64,000 nt of DNA, taken from the NCBI GenBank assembly GCA_020445605.1, contig JAGRGH010000037.1:44354-108353 (forward strand), in the 5' to 3' direction. Position numbers and translations under genes: made by a program. Shown here in pieces: positions 48,971 through 57,082 of the stretch (its first letter is position 1; every line of letters starts with the position of its first letter). The notes below the pieces were generated by a model. The model had not been told where the DNA came from and did not search any database. It worked only from the letters and a program-made list of their open reading frames with translations. This stretch comes from Chromatiales bacterium (GTDB taxonomy: Bacteria > Pseudomonadota > Gammaproteobacteria > JAGRGH01).

Positions 48971-49740
48971 GAACGGATGCCTCGCCCGGTGCGCAGCAGA
49001 TGCAGACTGTAGGCGCCGAGCGCCGCGACGAACAAGCCCGTGATCAGGAATGAATGTCCGAGATCAATGTCGGAAGTGCCGATCAGGCCGAACCGGAACG
49101 CGTTGACCATGTACAGGATCGGGTTCGCGAGCGAGACGTCCTGCCAGAACGGCGGCAGCATCGACACCGAATAGAACACCCCGCCGAGATAGGTCAGCGG
49201 TGTGAGCACGAAGGTCGGGATGATCGAGATGTCGTCGAAATTGCGCGCGAACATCCCGTTGATGAACCCGGCGAGCGAGAACAGCACCGAGGTCAATACC
49301 ACGATCGCAATCGTAACCAGTGGATGCGCCATGCCCAGCGGGCTGAAGATCAGCGACACCAGCAGCACCGCGATGCCGACTGTGAGGCCGCGCGCAAGCC
49401 CGCCCGCGACAAATCCGCCGAGGATCACGTAACCCGGCACGGGCGCGATCGCCATCTCCTCGATGTGGCGCTGAAAGCGTGCGCCATACACCGACGAGAC
49501 GACGTTCGCGTAGCTGTTCTGGATGACCGTCATGAGAATCACGCCGGGCACGAGAAAATCCATGTAGCGGAAGCCGTCGATGTCGCCGATCTGCGAACCG
49601 ATCAGCTGGCCGAAGATGATGAAATACAGTGCCGTCGTGATCATCGGCGGCAGCACGGTCTGGATCCAGATGCGTGCGAACCGCAGGATCTCGCGTTCGA
49701 CGATCGTCTGGAACGCGACAAGCTGTTCGGCGGCGGTCAT
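48967..49740 (-). CDS. yadH: ABC-2 type exporter permease (YadH-like)
   Basis: A 257-residue permease with six hydrophobic helices. Matches to E. coli YadH run the length: RIWIQTVLPPMITTALYFIIFG, GFRYMDFLVPGVILMTVIQNSYAN, FVLTPLTYLGGVFYSVSMLP. Its ATP-binding partner is the next gene upstream, with a 4-base overlap. Substrate is unknown for this family; NodJ-like exporters move lipid-linked sugars, others drugs. Confidence 0.92.
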   Translation of the reverse strand: MTAAEQLVAFQTIVEREILRFARIWIQTVLPPMITTALYFIIFGQLIGSQIGDIDGFRYMDFLVPGVILMTVIQNSYANVVSSVYGARFQRHIEEMAIAPVPGYVILGGFVAGGLARGLTVGIAVLLVSLIFSPLGMAHPLVTIAIVVLTSVLFSLAGFINGMFARNFDDISIIPTFVLTPLTYLGGVFYSVSMLPPFWQDVSLANPILYMVNAFRFGLIGTSDIDLGHSFLITGLFVAALGAYSLHLLRTGRGIRS

Positions 49741-50687
49741 GCGGCCTTGTCCCGCGATCCGGCGCTACGGCCGGCATCGAGCCGGTGCAGGAACAGCTGT
49801 TCCAGACGGTTGGTCTTGTTGCGCAGGCTCAGCACGCGGATGCCGCGCCGGTCCAGCGCCGCGAACAGTTCGTTGAGCCCGGTGCGTTTCGGCACGACCG
49901 CCTCGAGCGTATCCGCGTCGATCAGGCTCAGGGTGTGGTCGGCGAGTTCCGGCAGTGTCTGCGCGGGTGCGGCGAGATCGAGCACGAAGGTCTCGTGGTC
50001 GAGGGTCGCGAGCAGTGCACGCATGTTGGTGTTCTCGACGATCGTGCCGTGGTCGATGATCGCGATGTTGCGACACAGGCGTTCGGCTTCCTCGAGATAG
50101 TGCGTGGTCAGGATGATCGTCGTGCCGCGACGGTTGATCTCGCGCAGAAACTCCCACATGGAATGGCGCAGCTCGATGTCCACGCCGGCCGTGGGTTCGT
50201 CAAGGATCAGCAGTCTGGGTTCGTGCACCAGCGCGCGGGCGATCAGCAGCCGGCGTTTCAGTCCGCCGGAGAGGTTGCGCGCCATCTCCTTGCGGCGGTC
50301 CCACAGCCCCAGGCGCTCGAGATATTCCTGCGTACGGGCCCAGGCCATGCGCCGCGGGATGCCGTAGAACCCGGCCTGGTGCACGACGATCTCGCCGATC
50401 GGCTCGAAGACGTTGAAATTGAACTCCTGCGGCACCAGCCCAATCGTGCGTTTGACCGCGGCGGGTTCGCTGTCCAGATCGTGGCCGAGCACACGCACCG
50501 TGCCGCCGGTCTTGTTCACGAGCGATGCAACGATGCCGATGGTGGTCGACTTGCCGGCGCCGTTCGGGCCCAGCAGCGCAAAAAAATCCCCTTCCGCGAC
50601 ATCCAGATCGATCCCGCGCACGGCGGCGTTGCCGTTCGGGTAGGTCTTGCGCAGATCGCGGATTTCCAGGGCGGAAGATGGGGGCAT
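49737..50687 (-). CDS. yadG: ABC exporter ATP-binding protein (YadG-like)
   Basis: A 316-residue ATPase. Walker A is LLGPNGAGKSTTIG, the signature is LSGGLKRRLLIARAL, Walker B is LLILDEPTAGVDIE, and the switch histidine is in ILTTHYLEEAERL. The whole sequence follows YadG, including LVPQEFNFNVFEPIGEIVVH. The ATG at 50687 (MPPSSALEIRD) is the likely start; an ATG at 50708 has no better ribosome site. It pairs with YadH and heads the operon that continues into the thioesterase and DsrC-like genes. Confidence 0.93.
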   Translation of the reverse strand: MPPSSALEIRDLRKTYPNGNAAVRGIDLDVAEGDFFALLGPNGAGKSTTIGIVASLVNKTGGTVRVLGHDLDSEPAAVKRTIGLVPQEFNFNVFEPIGEIVVHQAGFYGIPRRMAWARTQEYLERLGLWDRRKEMARNLSGGLKRRLLIARALVHEPRLLILDEPTAGVDIELRHSMWEFLREINRRGTTIILTTHYLEEAERLCRNIAIIDHGTIVENTNMRALLATLDHETFVLDLAAPAQTLPELADHTLSLIDADTLEAVVPKRTGLNELFAALDRRGIRVLSLRNKTNRLEQLFLHRLDAGRSAGSRDKAA

Positions 50688-50888
50688 GGGCGACGCCAGC
50701 AGTCGCAATGTCGAAACAACAGTGTAAATGACCGGCGGCCGGTCGGGCAGGCAGTCGCCCCGGCAATTTCCGCGGCGGCGTCAACCCCGGGGCGGGTTCT
50801 CGCGCGTTTGTGTCGGTAAGGGCGAGGTCTCGGCGCGCGGTGCGCCGGGCTGTCCGCCCGAATCTGACATCGAACGGAGAACCCGAAC

Positions 50889-52688
50889 ATGAAATCCCAC
50901 AGCCTTAGACTCTCGACCCTGTCCGCGGCCGTGCTGCTGGTCCTCGCCAGCGGTTGCGGCGTGCAAGCCCCGGCGCCGGACGGCAGCCCGGGCGCCACCT
51001 TGCCCGCGGTCACGGCGACCACGCCCGCGCAGCCCGAAGTCGACACCGCAGGCAACGCCCCGCGCGATGCGCTCGCGTCCGAAGCGAAGCGCAAACTCCC
51101 GAAGGCGCGTGAGGAGATCGCGGCGAGCCGCGATGACCGGGGGCAGGTCGCCGCGTCGGTCCACAGAAGCGCTGAAACGCGCATGCTCGTCGGGGCCGTT
51201 GCGCCGGCCCCGGCGCCGCAGTTGGTCGATCTCGCCGGCATCCGTGCGCCGAGCGCGGAGGTCAACCGAGATCGATTCGCGCCGATCCACGACAACCCGG
51301 TCCACGCGGTTGCAGAGGACCCGGTCTCGACGTTTTCGATCGACGTCGACACCGGCGCCTACGCCGTGGTGCGTCGGCACCTGAACGAGGGTCGGCTGCC
51401 GCCGGAGGACGCCGTGCGCGTCGAGGAACTCATCAACTATTTCGATTATGCCTACGCCGCACCGGCCGATACCGGTACGCCGTTCGCGGTGACCACGGAG
51501 GTCGCGCCCGCGCCGTGGAACGACGCGGCCATGCTGGTGCGGGTCGGCGTCAAGGGCTTCGAGGTCGCGGCGGCGGATCGTCCCGCCGCGAATCTCGTGT
51601 TCCTGGTCGATGTGTCCGGCTCCATGCAGAGCGCGGACAAGCTGCCGCTGCTCAAATCCGCGCTGGGTCTCATGCTGCAGGGCCTGACCGCGCGTGATCG
51701 CGTGTCGCTGGTCGTGTACGCCGGCGCGAGCGGGGTGGTGCTCGAACCGACGCCGGGCGATCAGGCCGCGAGGATTCGCGCGGCGCTGGATCAGCTTTCC
51801 GCAGGTGGATCGACGCACGGTTCGGCCGGCATCGAGCTGGCCTATGCGATGGCGGAGCAGGGCCGGGTAGCCGGCGGCATCAATCGCGTGATCCTCGCGA
51901 CCGATGGTGACTTCAACGTCGGCACCGTGAATCACGAGCAGCTCGTGGACCTCGTCGAGCGCAAGCGCCACACTGGCATTTCGTTGACCACACTGGGTTT
52001 TGGCGGCGGCAACTACAACGACGCGCTGATGGAGCAGCTCGCCGATCACGGCAACGGCCACTACGCCTACATCGACACCGTCAACGAGGCGAACAAGGTG
52101 CTGGTCGAGGAACTGTCGTCGACGCTGCAAACGATCGCCTCGGACGTGAAGATTCAGGTCGAGTGGAACCCGGTAGAGGTCGCCGAATACCGTCTGATCG
52201 GCTACGAGAACCGGGTGCTCGCGCGCGAGGACTTCACCAACGACAAGGTCGATGCCGGCGAGATCGGTGCGGGACACCGCGTCACGGCGCTCTACGAGAT
52301 TGTGCCGACCGGCTCCGCTGGCCGACGCCTGCCGGAGCTGCGATATGGCAGCGGCGCCCCGGATCCGAATGCCGCGCATCGCGGCGAACTCGGCTGGCTG
52401 AAACTGCGCTTCAAGAAGCCTGGCGAAGGCGGCTCGACGCTGGTCGAACAGCCGATCGCGAAGCCGGCCGCAAACGCGACCCTCGCCGGGGCTACCGATG
52501 ACCTGCGCTTTGCGGCCTCGGTCGCGGCGTTCGGTCAGAAGCTCCGTGGCGGGCGCTATACCGGCACCTACGGCTACAGCGACATCGCCGCGCTGGCTGC
52601 CGGAAGTCGCGGGGCCGATCGCTTCGGTTACCGCGGCGAATTCCTGCGTTTGGTTCATCTGGCGGAAAGCCTCGACTCCAGGAGCTAG
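50889..52688 (+). CDS. VWA-domain lipoprotein (YfbK-like)
   Basis: A 599-residue lipoprotein: signal peptide with lipobox LASGC (Cys at about 24), a disordered Ala/Pro-rich linker, then a YfbK-type N-terminal region (DPVSTFSIDVDTGAYAVVRR), a von Willebrand A domain with the MIDAS motif LVFLVDVSGSMQSADKL at about 235-260 and TDGDFNVGTVNHEQL, and a C-terminal DUF3520-like part (VEWNPVEVAEYRLIGYENR). Such proteins are placed in the periplasm. The gene precedes an ECF sigma/anti-sigma-like pair, and repeat copy C lies between. The protein may be a target or sensor of that system. Confidence 0.9.
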   Translation: MKSHSLRLSTLSAAVLLVLASGCGVQAPAPDGSPGATLPAVTATTPAQPEVDTAGNAPRDALASEAKRKLPKAREEIAASRDDRGQVAASVHRSAETRMLVGAVAPAPAPQLVDLAGIRAPSAEVNRDRFAPIHDNPVHAVAEDPVSTFSIDVDTGAYAVVRRHLNEGRLPPEDAVRVEELINYFDYAYAAPADTGTPFAVTTEVAPAPWNDAAMLVRVGVKGFEVAAADRPAANLVFLVDVSGSMQSADKLPLLKSALGLMLQGLTARDRVSLVVYAGASGVVLEPTPGDQAARIRAALDQLSAGGSTHGSAGIELAYAMAEQGRVAGGINRVILATDGDFNVGTVNHEQLVDLVERKRHTGISLTTLGFGGGNYNDALMEQLADHGNGHYAYIDTVNEANKVLVEELSSTLQTIASDVKIQVEWNPVEVAEYRLIGYENRVLAREDFTNDKVDAGEIGAGHRVTALYEIVPTGSAGRRLPELRYGSGAPDPNAAHRGELGWLKLRFKKPGEGGSTLVEQPIAKPAANATLAGATDDLRFAASVAAFGQKLRGGRYTGTYGYSDIAALAAGSRGADRFGYRGEFLRLVHLAESLDSRS

Positions 52689-52853
52689 CAGGCTGTTGCA
52701 ATTTTCATTTCAACAGCCTGATATCGCGAGACAGGGACGTCTCGCGCGAAAATCGAACGCACAAGTGTTTGAGTTTCGTGAGCAACCGAAAACCACGCTT
52801 TTCGGTTGCGACGGTGGAAAGGCCATGGATGGGCCTTTTTCAACAACCTGTTA
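52689..52853 (+). repeat. Multi-hairpin repeat, copy C
   Basis: Begins at the first base after the stop codon of the VWA gene, with H1 (CAGGCTGTTGCAA / TTTCAACAGCCTG), H2 (loop AGGGAC), H3, H4 (loop ACCACGCT) and H5 (CCATGGATGG loop, terminator-like T tract). H3 and H5 are less regular than in copy A. It occupies most of the gap to the sigma-factor gene. Confidence 0.9.
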
Positions 52854-52956
52854 GGTGAGTTCGACACAGGGCGTGATGCGCGTCGAGGCACCTGCGGCAC
52901 ATGGAAGTGTCGCCGGTCACTGGTGCGGGTGCGGCGCGCTCGCGTACGCTCAAGCG

Positions 52957-53511
52957 GTGAGCGAGACCACCGACCCGCGCAGTGACGAGGAACTGTTCGA
53001 CCGCTACCGGCGTGGCGATGTCGACGCGTTCGCGGTGCTGTACGGACGCTGGAAGCGACCGATGTTGGCCTTCCTGCGCGCGCGAATCATGCAGGCCGAC
53101 GAGGCCGATGATCTGTATCAGGAACTCTGGCTGCGCGTTGTGGACGCGCGCGAGCGGTTCGGGGCGGACGGCTTCCGGTTCTGGTTGTTTCGGATCGCCC
53201 GCAACCTTCTGATCGATCGGGCGCGGCGCGCGAACCTGCGATCGGTCGAGGCACTGGACGCCGTGTCCGAGCCTGCCGACCCGACACCCGCGCCCGAACA
53301 GCGCAGCATCGCGATGGACTGTATCGAGCGCTTTCGCGCGGCGTTCGCGGAGCTGCCGGACGAGCAGCGCGAGGCGCTGGCGCTGAAGGAAGAGAGCGGT
53401 CTCGATCTTGAAGCGATTGCGCGCATGGCGGGTTGCGGTCGCGAGACCATCAAGAGCCGTTTGCGCTATGCGTACCGACGGTTGCGTGAACGACTCGGGG
53501 ACTGCCTGTGA
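52957..53511 (+). CDS. ECF-type RNA polymerase sigma factor
   Basis: A 184-residue sigma-70 family factor with region 2 (DLYQELWLRVVDARERFG, FRFWLFRIARNLLIDRARR) and region 4 (FAELPDEQREALALKEESGL, IARMAGCGRETIKSRLRYAYRRL). It should direct transcription of a small regulon, often its own operon. The GTG at 52957 gives the normal N-terminus; the open frame further upstream covers the end of repeat C and is not conserved. The next gene starts in its last codons (GTGA overlap) and likely encodes its regulator. Confidence 0.92.
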   Translation: MSETTDPRSDEELFDRYRRGDVDAFAVLYGRWKRPMLAFLRARIMQADEADDLYQELWLRVVDARERFGADGFRFWLFRIARNLLIDRARRANLRSVEALDAVSEPADPTPAPEQRSIAMDCIERFRAAFAELPDEQREALALKEESGLDLEAIARMAGCGRETIKSRLRYAYRRLRERLGDCL

Positions 53512-54305
53512 CCGACGAACCGAACGACACCGATTCCGGTACTCACGACGCCGCGGTCTCCGCGTTGTACCGCCGCGCGCGGGCCGCTGGTCCGTCTGCG
53601 GCGATGGATGCGCGGATCCTCGCCGCAGCCGCCGAGCGGGCGCGTCGGCGCCGCCGTGGCTGGTTCATTCCGGCATCGAGCGCAGCGGTGATCGTGCTTG
53701 GATCGGTGCTGGTGTTGCGGATGGTTCCGGTCGAGCACGCGGTCATCGCGCCAGCCGTCGCACCGGTCGACGATGTCCGCAACGATCGCCCCGTACCCGC
53801 CGGCGCGGTGCGCCCGGCACCGGCGCCGGAACTGCGCAAGCTGCGGGAGGCGGTGTCGCAAAGTCAGGACGCGGCCCCGCCGGCGCCCGCGTCACGATCG
53901 CCTGGCTCTTTTACCGGGGGTGCGATGCGTTCCGGCGTTCGAGACGCGCTCGAATCGTCCGCCGCGGCCGTAACCTCGCCGCCGCCGGCCCCGGCGCCGA
54001 TGTCCCGGCCGGACACCGCCGCGCAGGCCATCGATCCCGGCGAGCCGGCGCGAGCGCGCGCGCAGCGGGTCGGGCCGGACGGGGCGGCCGGGGAAGAGAC
54101 CCGATCCGATGTCTTGCGCCGCGAGATGGCCTCTGAAGCGGACGCCGTTGCCCCGGACGAATTCGCGGGGGTTCGTCGGCTGATCGCCGCCGGGCGACCG
54201 GACGCGGCGCTCGAGATGCTTCAGGGGCTGTTGCGGGCGCGGCCCGACCTGCTTGTGCCGCCTGATCTGTGTGACCGCTGGCCCGCGGAGTGCCCGGGCC
54301 GCTAG
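53508..54305 (+). CDS. Membrane-anchored probable anti-sigma partner
   Basis: A 265-residue protein with a cytoplasmic N-terminus (residues 1-50: ALYRRARAAGPSAAMDARILAAA), one transmembrane helix at about 51-72 (WFIPASSAAVIVLGSVLVLRM) and a long Pro/Ala-rich periplasmic part. The last 60 residues fold-like part (EFAGVRRLIAAGRPDAALEM) is helical. The topology and position behind the sigma factor suit an anti-sigma protein; the classic zinc-binding HxxxCxxC is absent. Its TAG stop codon is the first three bases of a MITE-like element, so the native C-terminus may have been changed by insertion. Confidence 0.75.
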   Translation: MTDEPNDTDSGTHDAAVSALYRRARAAGPSAAMDARILAAAAERARRRRRGWFIPASSAAVIVLGSVLVLRMVPVEHAVIAPAVAPVDDVRNDRPVPAGAVRPAPAPELRKLREAVSQSQDAAPPAPASRSPGSFTGGAMRSGVRDALESSAAAVTSPPPAPAPMSRPDTAAQAIDPGEPARARAQRVGPDGAAGEETRSDVLRREMASEADAVAPDEFAGVRRLIAAGRPDAALEMLQGLLRARPDLLVPPDLCDRWPAECPGR

Positions 54306-54480
54306 TGGGCCAAGTGGAAAATTCTGTAACACTCACAGCGGCTCCCGAAGGGCCGCGCCACAAGCCTTGTGGGTTGTGTTGCAGTCCTTGGAAAGGGCCT
54401 GCCATTCCCTGCGGACTGCGCCTTGCCCACAAGGCTTGCGGCGTGGCTGAGCGTCACAGAACTTTCCACTTGGCCCACTA
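54303..54480. mobile_element. MITE-like element between convergent genes, supplies both stop codons
   Basis: The ends TAGTGGGCCAAGTGGAAA (from 54303) and its inverse TTTCCACTTGGCCCACTA (to 54480) match over about 26 of 28 bases. Nested inside are CAAGCCTTGTGGG/CCCACAAGGCTTG and GCAGTCC/GGACTGC, so the 178 bp fold into a long hairpin. The flanking bases form CTAG with the ends, as in the other MITE-like element at 3774-4041. The stop codon of the left gene (TAG, plus) and of the right gene (TAG, minus) both lie inside the ends. No ORF is inside. Confidence 0.8.
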
Positions 54481-56307
54481 GGCCGCGACGGGTTCGGCGG
54501 GCGGGGCCGGCGTCGAGGCCTCGGCCGCAGCGTCTGCCTTGGTGTAGGTGCGCTGCACGGACTTCGCGATGTGTTTCGCGAAGTAATAGATGCGGCGCAG
54601 TTTTTCGAGCACCGACACCTCGAGCGCATACAGTTCCAGTCGATGTGGGACGCTCGCCTGGAGCCGGGTCGCGAGTTTCGCGGTGCCGGCATCGATGGCT
54701 TTGCCGATCGTTGCCTTCTCGGCGATCACGGATTCCGCGATCACCGGATCGCTCTCGCGCACGGCGTCGACCGCGCGGCGCACGGCGCCGAGGACCGCCT
54801 GGTGCAGCGCCGCAATCATGTCACGCGTGCCGGGACTCATGCTGAGACGGTGTGCGTGATATTGCAGCCCAAGCCGCACGAGATCGGTTTCGATCAGGTC
54901 GCCGATGGATTCGATGTCGTTGGCGACCGACAGCAGGTGACGCTGGGCCTGGCTGTCGGTCTCGATCATGGTGCGCTGTCCCACGCGCCCGAGATAGGTG
55001 ACGACGAAGCCGTGCAGGGTGTCCAGATCGTCGTCGCGGGATTTGAGTTCCTCCAGCCCCCGGATGTCGGCGGCGAGGAAGGCGCTTTCCAGATCGGCCA
55101 GCGTCGCGGTGACCATCTCCCCCATGCGCACGATCTCCAGCCGTGCGCCGTCCAGCGCCAGCGCCGGCGTGTCGATCAGCGCATCTTCAAGATAGCGAGG
55201 CCGGATCGCCATGCCGGGTCGCTCCGGGCGGTCCGGTACCAGCCGTTCGACGATGCGCGCGAACAGCCCCGTGAACCAGATGAAGATTAGCGTGTTCGCG
55301 ATATTGAAAACGGTGTGGGCGTTGGCGATCTGCCGCGGCGCTTCGTGTGCGATTCGATCCGTTCCTGTGAGTTCCGGATGACCTGGCGAGAGCCAAGTGA
55401 CGAAGTCGGCGAGCTGCGAGATGAATCCGACCCAGATCAGGACACCAAAGACGTTGAACAATACATGGACCATCGCCGCGCGCATCGCCTCGCGCGGCTT
55501 GCCAATCGCGGCAATGAGCGCGGTCACGCACGTACCAATGTTCGCGCCAAACGCCAGCGCGATGCCGGCGGGCAATGACACCAGTCCCTGACTCGCCATC
55601 ACAATCACGATGCCGGTCGTGGCGCCCGAAGACTGAATCAATGCTGTGAAGGCTGCGCCGACGGCTATCCCGACCACAGGATTCTCCATGCGAGCCATCA
55701 GGTCAAGAAACGTATGGTAGCTGCGCAGCGGCTTCATCGCGTCGCTCATGACGCTCATGCCGAAGAACACCAGCCCGAGCCCCATGATCATGAAGCCGTA
55801 CTGGCGCACCTTCTCGCGTTTGGCGATGAACAGCATGCCGAAACCGACGGCGATCATCGCCATCGCGGCATTTGTGGCCTTGAATGCGACGATCTGTGCG
55901 GTGATCGTGCTGCCGATGTTCGCGCCCATGATCACGCCGATCGACTGGGCCATCGACATCAGGCCCGCGGAGATGAAACCCACGACGAGCACGGTGGTGA
56001 CCGACGAGGAGTTGACGACCGCCGTGACAAAGGCGCCCGTGAGCGCGCCAATAAATCGGTTCGTGGTGAGTTTCGCGAGCACCTGCTTCATGCGCTCGCC
56101 GGCGACGGCCTTCAGCGCGTCGGCCATCTGATCCATGCCGAACAGGAACAGGGCCAGCCCGCCGAACAGGTTCACGCCCATGAGGCCCCACTGCGGGGTG
56201 TCCTCGGCCGTGTCCGCGAGCGCAGGAAAGGTCGCCAGCAGGGCCACGGCGCCGACCAGCAGTGCCGACCGCCGCGGATCGATGTGGACGGAGGGAAACA
56301 CGCTCAT
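54478..56307 (-). CDS. Na/Pi-cotransporter-like protein with PhoU-type domain
   Basis: A 609-residue inner-membrane protein. An N-terminal signal-anchor is followed by two Na/Pi repeats, first VNLFGGLALFLFGMDQMADALK with VVNSSSVTTVLVVGFISAG, second with ALIQSSGATTGIVIVMASQG, then a C-terminal cytoplasmic PhoU-like helical domain (about 430-590). The second QSS motif is intact; the first has Asn for Gln. It overlaps the universal stress gene by 4 bases, so the two form an operon. The Pho-box-like array upstream of that gene suggests phosphate-starvation control. Its C-terminus ends at a MITE-like element. Confidence 0.9.
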   Translation of the reverse strand: MSVFPSVHIDPRRSALLVGAVALLATFPALADTAEDTPQWGLMGVNLFGGLALFLFGMDQMADALKAVAGERMKQVLAKLTTNRFIGALTGAFVTAVVNSSSVTTVLVVGFISAGLMSMAQSIGVIMGANIGSTITAQIVAFKATNAAMAMIAVGFGMLFIAKREKVRQYGFMIMGLGLVFFGMSVMSDAMKPLRSYHTFLDLMARMENPVVGIAVGAAFTALIQSSGATTGIVIVMASQGLVSLPAGIALAFGANIGTCVTALIAAIGKPREAMRAAMVHVLFNVFGVLIWVGFISQLADFVTWLSPGHPELTGTDRIAHEAPRQIANAHTVFNIANTLIFIWFTGLFARIVERLVPDRPERPGMAIRPRYLEDALIDTPALALDGARLEIVRMGEMVTATLADLESAFLAADIRGLEELKSRDDDLDTLHGFVVTYLGRVGQRTMIETDSQAQRHLLSVANDIESIGDLIETDLVRLGLQYHAHRLSMSPGTRDMIAALHQAVLGAVRRAVDAVRESDPVIAESVIAEKATIGKAIDAGTAKLATRLQASVPHRLELYALEVSVLEKLRRIYYFAKHIAKSVQRTYTKADAAAEASTPAPPAEPVAA

Positions 56308-56804
56308 TTCGCGCGCGTGGGCGGGCGGTTGTTCGCCTTGACGACGAGCACCGGCACCGGACAAAGGCGCACGCACTGCTCGGCCTTGGAACCGAGCATC
56401 AGGTGACTCAGCCCCGTGCGCCCCTGGCTGCCGATGACGACCATGGTCGGCTTCTCGTCCTCCACCACGCTGAGAATCTGCTGCACCGGCAGGCCGACGC
56501 GCAGCAGCGTCTGCGCCTGCTTCACGGGTTCGTTGGCCCAGCCGCGTTTTTTCAGCTTGCCGACGAAGTCCGTGAGCATTTCCTGGGCGACGTCATCGAT
56601 CCGCGTGAGGCGCTTCTTCTTCATCACACGCGCGTAATAGCCGGGCATCTCGCCCGGGTCGTGCACGACATGCAGGATGGTCAGCCGGTGGCGCATGCAC
56701 TCCGCCAGGTAGGCGGCCATGCGCACGGCCCGCGCCGCCCGTTCGGAGAAATCGACCGGCACCAGGATGCAGGGCGTCCGGGTGGACTTGTCGTTGGCGC
56801 TCAT
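56304..56804 (-). CDS. Universal stress protein (UspA family)
   Basis: A 166-residue cytoplasmic protein with the UspA fold: ILVPVDFSERAARAVRMAAY at the N-terminus and the ATP-binding GSQGRTGLSHLMLGSKAEQCVR near the end, with the G-x2-G-x9-G-(S/T)-type motif intact. It likely binds ATP. It is the first gene of an operon with the Na/Pi protein. The ATG at 56804 is chosen because it places the family start at residue 12; the in-frame ATG at 56840 is in the promoter region. Confidence 0.92.
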   Translation of the reverse strand: MSANDKSTRTPCILVPVDFSERAARAVRMAAYLAECMRHRLTILHVVHDPGEMPGYYARVMKKKRLTRIDDVAQEMLTDFVGKLKKRGWANEPVKQAQTLLRVGLPVQQILSVVEDEKPTMVVIGSQGRTGLSHLMLGSKAEQCVRLCPVPVLVVKANNRPPTRAK

Positions 56805-57005
56805 TGTGGCGGTCGCGCCGGGGTCGCCGTCGCCGGGCACCAGAGAGACCGCAGAAGCACTGGACCCTTCATCTGTTCCTCCTCCCGCATCCGGGGCGGC
56901 CCGCCACTTTTCGCCGGCGGCCGTGGTCGGGGCAGCGAATTTCGGCGGGTTTCTTGACCGAGGGCATCTGCCTCGGTGGATTTTCGTCGGTAGAGTAGCG
57001 GCAAA

Positions 57006-57044
57006 ATGACAGTTTCATGACATCTTTGTGACGTTTTCTTGACT
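57006..57044. promoter_or_regulatory. Pho-box-like array, four 11-bp direct repeats
   Basis: TGACA, TGACA, TGACG and TGACT begin at 57007, 57018, 57029 and 57040, exactly 11 bases apart with AT-rich spacers. The reverse strand reads CTGTCAT and ATGTCAT with the 7+4 layout of the PhoB box. It lies 202 bases before the uspA start and 39 bases before the pit start, in the space shared by two divergent phosphate-transport units. The orientation of the box fits reading on the minus strand better. PhoB control is inferred. Confidence 0.7.
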
Positions 57045-57082
57045 TGGGTCCGCTGCCGCGGACCTGGTGCCGGGGAGGGGTG

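Noticed and set aside
40147..52853. Group II intron, retron or CRISPR explanation of the hairpin repeats
   Set aside because: No reverse transcriptase, no msr/msd layout, no regular repeat-spacer array; copies are far apart and only 130-170 bp.
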